Positions 59,404-64,000 of a stretch of DNA of 64,000 nt are shown piece after piece; position 1 is the first letter of the stretch, and each line of letters begins with the position of its first letter. The notes under the pieces are model-generated. The model saw only the letters and a list, made by a program, of their open reading frames with translations. It did no database searches and was not told the DNA's origin. Source of the stretch: Pyricularia pennisetigena (taxonomy: Eukaryota; Ascomycota; Sordariomycetes; Magnaporthales; Pyriculariaceae); contig NC_043744.1 of assembly GCF_004337985.1 (NCBI RefSeq), positions 6,385,688-6,449,687 on the forward strand, given 5' to 3'. The translations under genes and the position numbers were made by a program.

Positions 59404-59970
59404 TGTTAGTTATATGCGTTATTAAGAATATAATAGGTCCATTTTTATTTGTATATAAATTATAGTAAATAATACCGTAATGAGGCTGTTGGGGCTGTCG
59501 GATTTTCTATTATATTTTGTATATTGCAGGAATTGCGATTTAAAATTAGCGAATGGGGTTTCTCCCTGTACCGGGTTTAATACCTATTTTGCATTCACGA
59601 ATCAATTACCCTATACTGGGTTGAAATTTTCACCAAATTAGCAAATTAGTGCGAACCTAGAAATGGTTTGTATGGAAATGAGGGTGTTTTTTCAATAACG
59701 CACACAAAATAATTTTTCGGAAAATCGCGTACGGTACCGGAACCTTTTGCGGGGTGCGGACCCCCATTTCAATGTGGGAAAATATGTAAGGGAAATAAAG
59801 CAAAGTTTCCCCCACCAATAAATTAAATTTATTAATCCCAAAATTAGTGAACCATTTTAATGATCTTGAGTGTATTTAAGCCCTGTAATTACAGGTTTTT
59901 ACAGCGCAATTAGCACTACGCCGCACCTAAGTTAATACCTTAACCCCCGTACCAACCCATATTGTTAATA
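59404..59970 (+). repeat. Copia 2 3' LTR
   Basis: This 567-bp partner of 52324-52890 starts TGTTAGTTATATGCG and ends CATATTGTTAATA (last TAACA mutated to TAATA). Confidence 0.93.
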
Positions 59971-60843
59971 ACCGGTGATCCGGTTTTCACCCGGTTAAAT
60001 TTCGTTGCAACGATTTTAGTAAATGGTTTTCAATTTACAGGTTAATTTGGCGGTAAATTAATATATTTTTATTTGTTTTAACGGTATTGGTAAATGGTTT
60101 TTACGATTAGCTACGTAATAAAGGGTTTCCAAAATATAGGTTTATTTCCTGTCGACGGTATGAGAATATTCGCTAAATTATGTGGTTACGCCGCAGCAAC
60201 GAATACACCGCATTGTCCGGACTGTTTTCCTACCGTTACCCGATTTTTGCGGGTTAAATATGCTGTAAACCGTATAATAGTTAAAACGCATTATTTTAAT
60301 TTAAATATTATTAGTGCTATTTTTAATTTATAAACCGTTACCAATAAGGCGATAATCTTACGCTAACGTATTGCCAAGAAACAAAAAAGTAAAGAAAAAC
60401 GACTTAAACGCATTTTACGGTATAAAATTAAAATAATTTTGAAATGAAAAAAACAAGTAACTCCAAACCGTTAATACGTTAAAAAAGATGCGGGCCGTAT
60501 AGGAAATTAATCAAATGTAAGTCGAAAAAACAATTTAATATTGGTAAAAACAATTCGTTAAAAATATATAATATGGGGATAAAAATTAGGTTATATAACG
60601 TTGGCGAAAAACGCAGGGTATATTTTATGGGATTAAAATATTAAAAAAAGATTTCAAAGGATTTTGGTTTTACGTCGGGAAACCTTCCGGTGGTTAGGGA
60701 ACGTTTTAAAAAAAGAAAAAAAACCAATTTACAAATTTTATAACCATAATTCGTTAATAAAGGGCCAATTTCAATTAGAATTATTATTATTTAAATTAAT
60801 ATTACCGTAAATACCGATTTTATAAATTTTTTCCATATTGACG
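59971..60843 (+). pseudogene. P2 segment 5: pogo-like transposase C-terminal part
   Basis: It continues P2 after the ACCGG duplication and aligns with P1 12160-13030. A clear block at 60094-60333 reads FQNIGLFPVDGMRIFAKLCG, then FPTVTRFLRVKYAVNRIIVK, the C-terminal region of this transposase family. It ends where Copia 3 begins. Confidence 0.78.
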
Positions 60844-61409
60844 TGTTAATAAAATGGGTTGCTAATAGGGGCTTAGATTTTAGCTTCAGTGCGGCGTGGT
60901 GCTAATTGCGTTATGAAAACCTGTAATTACAGGGTTAAAATACACTAAATTCATTAAAATGGTTCACGAATTTTGGGATTAATAAATTTAATTCATTGGT
61001 GGGGGAAACTTTGCTTTATTTCCCTTACATATTTTCCGACATCGAAATGGGGGTCCGCACCACGCAAAGGGTTCCGGTACCGCACACGATTTTCCGAAAA
61101 ATTATTTTATATACGTTGTTGAAAAAACACCCTTATTTCTATACAAACCATTTTTGGGTTCGCACTTATTTGCTAATTTGGTGAAAACTTTAACCCTGTA
61201 TAAATTAATTAACTGGTAAGTGCAAGGTGGGTATTAAACCCGGTACAGGGTAAAACCTTATTCGCTAATTTCAAATCGCAATTCTGTAATATATAAAATA
61301 TAATAGAAAGTCCGACAGCCCCAATAGCCCCATTTCGGCACTATTTATTGTAATTAATAAGTAAATAAACGTGGACCCATTATATGCTAAGTAACGCAAA
61401 TAATTAATA
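60844..61409 (-). repeat. Copia 3 LTR (3' relative to genes)
   Basis: TGTTAATAAAATGGG to ATAATTAATA in plus reading. Same family as the LTRs of Copia 1 and 2. Inserted into P2, shortly after its transposase tail. Confidence 0.92.
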
Positions 61410-64000
61410 CCCCCTTGTTTTTGCTACTATTTACATGAAGTCGGAAAAGAAAAATATATAAAAAATAAAAAAAAAAACCCCCAAAAAAAAGATCCTTTTT
61501 ATATCCCAAGCCGACTCGAACTCCCAATTCAAACCCCCTGGATAATTAAGTCTTTTATACCGACTTATAACCCCCGAAATGGACGAACCCCCGAATTGGA
61601 AAAAACCCCCAAAATTGTAAGAACCCCCGGATTCGACCCCCCGATTTACATGATATTAACCCACGGGATTAATTATTAAACCAAATAACTAATTTAACTG
61701 TTCGTTGGTAACCGTCCAAATTAAACATATTTTATAAAGTATTTCGAATGCGTAAATCGCCCAAAATACGAGGTTTTTCAATTTTAATTAAATTTCTGGT
61801 ATCAAATCGGTATAAATTGCTGATTAATTAACCTATAAAGGGTAGATTCGGGTAATACGGCTGGTATTGGGCTAGCAAAAATCCAATATTTCCTAATAAA
61901 GGAAGTGTAATAAATAATTAGCGAACGAATTAATTAAATGCCCTAGAATTCAGTAGGTAAAGAGTAAGCTTTTTAGGGCTTAAACCTTATAAATTCTAAA
62001 AAACCCTTGTGAATTGGAAGCGTTAGGGACTTTATTAGGCGATTAACGGGTTTTTGTTGAAACTCCAGGTATGTTAGGGTTATTAATCGTTTTGTAATTA
62101 ATTCCCGTACGTAATGAAATTTTAGTAACCTATATTTAACACGTTAATGGTACGTAAAGTTATATACGTTAGTTATAAAACCTGTATTATTTCCAAATGT
62201 TGCAATAAGGCTTTTTATAGGTGATCCAATTTTTATAAATAGGTTTTTAAACCAATGTGCTTTACGCAGGGTTTCCGCTAAAATATCGGTTTCGGTTTTT
62301 GGAATGCTTAAAACTATAATATTAACCTTGTTACATTTCCACGTTATAGGGCCCCCAAATAAGGTATACAAATATCCGAAAATGGATTTTGAATTTTCCC
62401 TAACCCCGGCAAAATCGCTATCATTGAAACCCAGTAATTTTAGGTTTTTAAAACCCCCTATTAATAAAATGGGTGGTAATTCGGCTTTAAATATTTTATT
62501 TCCGTAATAAATATATAAGGACTTAATACCCGTTAAGTAACGTAGTAGGTTTTTAACTGCCGTGAAATAAATTATAATAGCTTTTATTTAAAAACGTGAA
62601 AGCTATTAAACCGTAAAACCAATATCCCTGTGCGTTAATAGCATTAAATATATAAAGGTACCGATAAACGCTGTAATAATTTGATTTTTAGCGCATTTAC
62701 GGGTTTACCCCCGCTATATTTTAGTATACCCGGTTATAAAGGAACAAATATAAGTTTGCAATTAGTTAGTCCGAACGTTGCGCATATTTCCTTTATATAT
62801 TAATTTTAATGGAGCCAAAATAGGCGTTTGGACCAATCCTTTATGATTTGAGCCTTTAAAAAATAAATTATAGGGCCCTTGTTTTTAAACGCGTATACCT
62901 TATTGAAACGGGTTTTTAAATCCTGAATATATTGCAATTTAGGACCTATTAGCAGGCAATCGTTTACGAAAGTAACGATAAAATGTTTGGATTGCACGTT
63001 ATACAAAATAGTGGGATTAGAGATTAATGGTTTAAACCCTTTTTCAAAAAGTAGGGGTTTGAATTTGTTTTACCATTTTTTTTGGACCCTGTTTCAAACC
63101 GTATAGCGCCTTTTCCAACTGTATAACCTGCAGTCTTTTCGGACTATAACCCATTTCCACTAAGATTTTAGCGGTGGTAAAGTTACAAATTTTAGCCCAT
63201 TCGTTAAAACCGTTTGGAATTTGCAAATATATATTTACGTCGGTAAACTCAGTTTTTAGAAACGCACGGATAAAATCGATTTGTTTTATTTCCCAATTTT
63301 ATGCTTTAGCTATAATTAAAAATATACGCCAGGTAAATGGTATATTAATATTCGCAAAGATTTCCATATGATTCAAGCCTTTAACCTGTAAAAAAAACCC
63401 CTAACAACAAACCTAATTTTATATTTTATAGGTTTATTATTTTTATCCTTTTTTAATTTAAATATCGGCCGGGTAAAAATGAATCACGGCCTTTAGGCAT
63501 TTTAATTTTAGGGATAAAACCAAACGTTCTTGCAGTAACGATTCGGTCGAATTTAAACGTTAAAACAGTTAACCATTTAGCATTTTTAGGGTTATTTAAG
63601 GCCTGTTGATAGCTATTTAGTTTACCGTTTTTAGTGGGTTTTTCTTTATTTTTTGGGTTTAAAAACAAAAATAATGCACGTTATTTATTTCTATTAAATT
63701 TGGTTTTTCGAATTGCGAATTTAACTCCATGCTCTGTGTTTCAAATGCTGAAAACACCGGAATTTCCGTTATTTTAGGTACTGGATTAGGTACCGCTACC
63801 GTTATAAGCTCTGGAGGGCGAACAGTAGGTTATACAGGCTTAGCGGGCACTGTATTCTTAGGGTTTAAATACCCTATAACGGGTGGTAATTGCCCTATAA
63901 TAGGTAATAAATACCCTATATTTTCAGGGTTTTTTAGGGGATAATTATCCGTTGGAACGCTGTTAGTTTCGTTTTCAGGTTCAAAATTAAAATCCCCTTT
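60844..64000 (-). mobile_element. Copia 3 (partial, continues past window end)
   Basis: The left LTR at 60844-61409 (566 bp) is followed by the 3' half of a Copia element on minus. Seen are the C-tract/tRNA-like module (61510-61660), RNase H (62371-62144, LFGGPITWKCNKV), RT (63226-62806, with FVND for the catalytic FVDD near 62955, and ALYGLKQGPKKM at 63090), and the region upstream of RT to 64000. The other end is outside the window. Confidence 0.92.

Larger units (their letters stand above)
52324..59970 (+). mobile_element. Copia 2: complete Ty1/Copia retrotransposon
   Basis: This 7,647-bp element has 567-bp LTRs at both ends and a perfect duplication ACCGG (52319-52323, 59971-59975). It is inserted in P2 at the site that reads AACACCGGTG in P1. 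Gag, protease, integrase, RT and RNase H follow in Copia order on plus. All frames carry stops. Confidence 0.95.

Noticed and set aside
1..64000. CRISPR array, bacterial operon or ribosome-binding sites
   Set aside because: No regularly spaced short direct repeats with unique spacers; all recognisable proteins are eukaryotic transposon types or SNF2-like.

Overview
This window looks like an AT-rich, gene-poor compartment of a filamentous ascomycete nuclear genome. I see no intact host gene, no rRNA and no convincing functional tRNA. Almost everything is transposon sequence degraded by C:G to T:A transitions: catalytic Asp read as Asn, Glu as Lys, Cys/His as Tyr, and Gln codons as TAA/TAG. This is the signature of repeat-induced point mutation (RIP). 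Chromodomain Ty3/Gypsy, Ty1/Copia and pogo/CENP-B-type elements with RIP-like decay fit Pezizomycotina; I cannot name the species.

The backbone is two old pogo-like DNA transposons, P1 (about 101-13252) and P2 (about 43810-60843), both on +, opened by later insertions. P1 carries a composite of a non-coding terminal-inverted-repeat element (222-3674) and a complete chromodomain Gypsy element (4713-11931, genes on -, LTRs 452 bp each, target duplication TATTC). P2 carries two copies of the same non-coding family (43862-45702, 45923-47329), a solo LTR (48046-51910) that holds another copy (48272-51505) that holds yet another (49556-51396), a complete Copia element (52324-59970, +, LTRs 567 bp each, target duplication ACCGG), and a third Copia (60844 to beyond the window, -). 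A further Copia (16318-23430, -) has no matching target duplication.

The most distinctive inhabitant is a non-coding family, here called T9: about 1.85 kb (long form, with a 346-bp internal tandem duplication) or 1.33-1.41 kb (short form), ends TAGTCTCAG/CTGAGACTA, 9-bp target duplications, ends packed with short hairpins, and several subterminal copies of a CGCC-GTTTAT-GGCG motif. About a dozen complete or partial copies lie in 64 kb. A 9-bp duplication fits Mutator-like elements, but no transposase is present, so I infer a non-autonomous family mobilised in trans.

Between Copia 1 and 35.7 kb lies non-typical material: a decayed SNF2-type helicase gene (about 23605-29750, +) with an in-frame 21-residue repeat and scattered ATTGTNACAAT palindromes, facing an unrecognised decayed coding region on - (about 35640-29900) broken by a T9 copy and a solo LTR. 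At 36571-40257 a T9 copy contains a 2,014-bp stretch that looks identical to 31003-33016 and ends at the only N (38890); the target duplication still matches across it, so I read it as an assembly misjoin.
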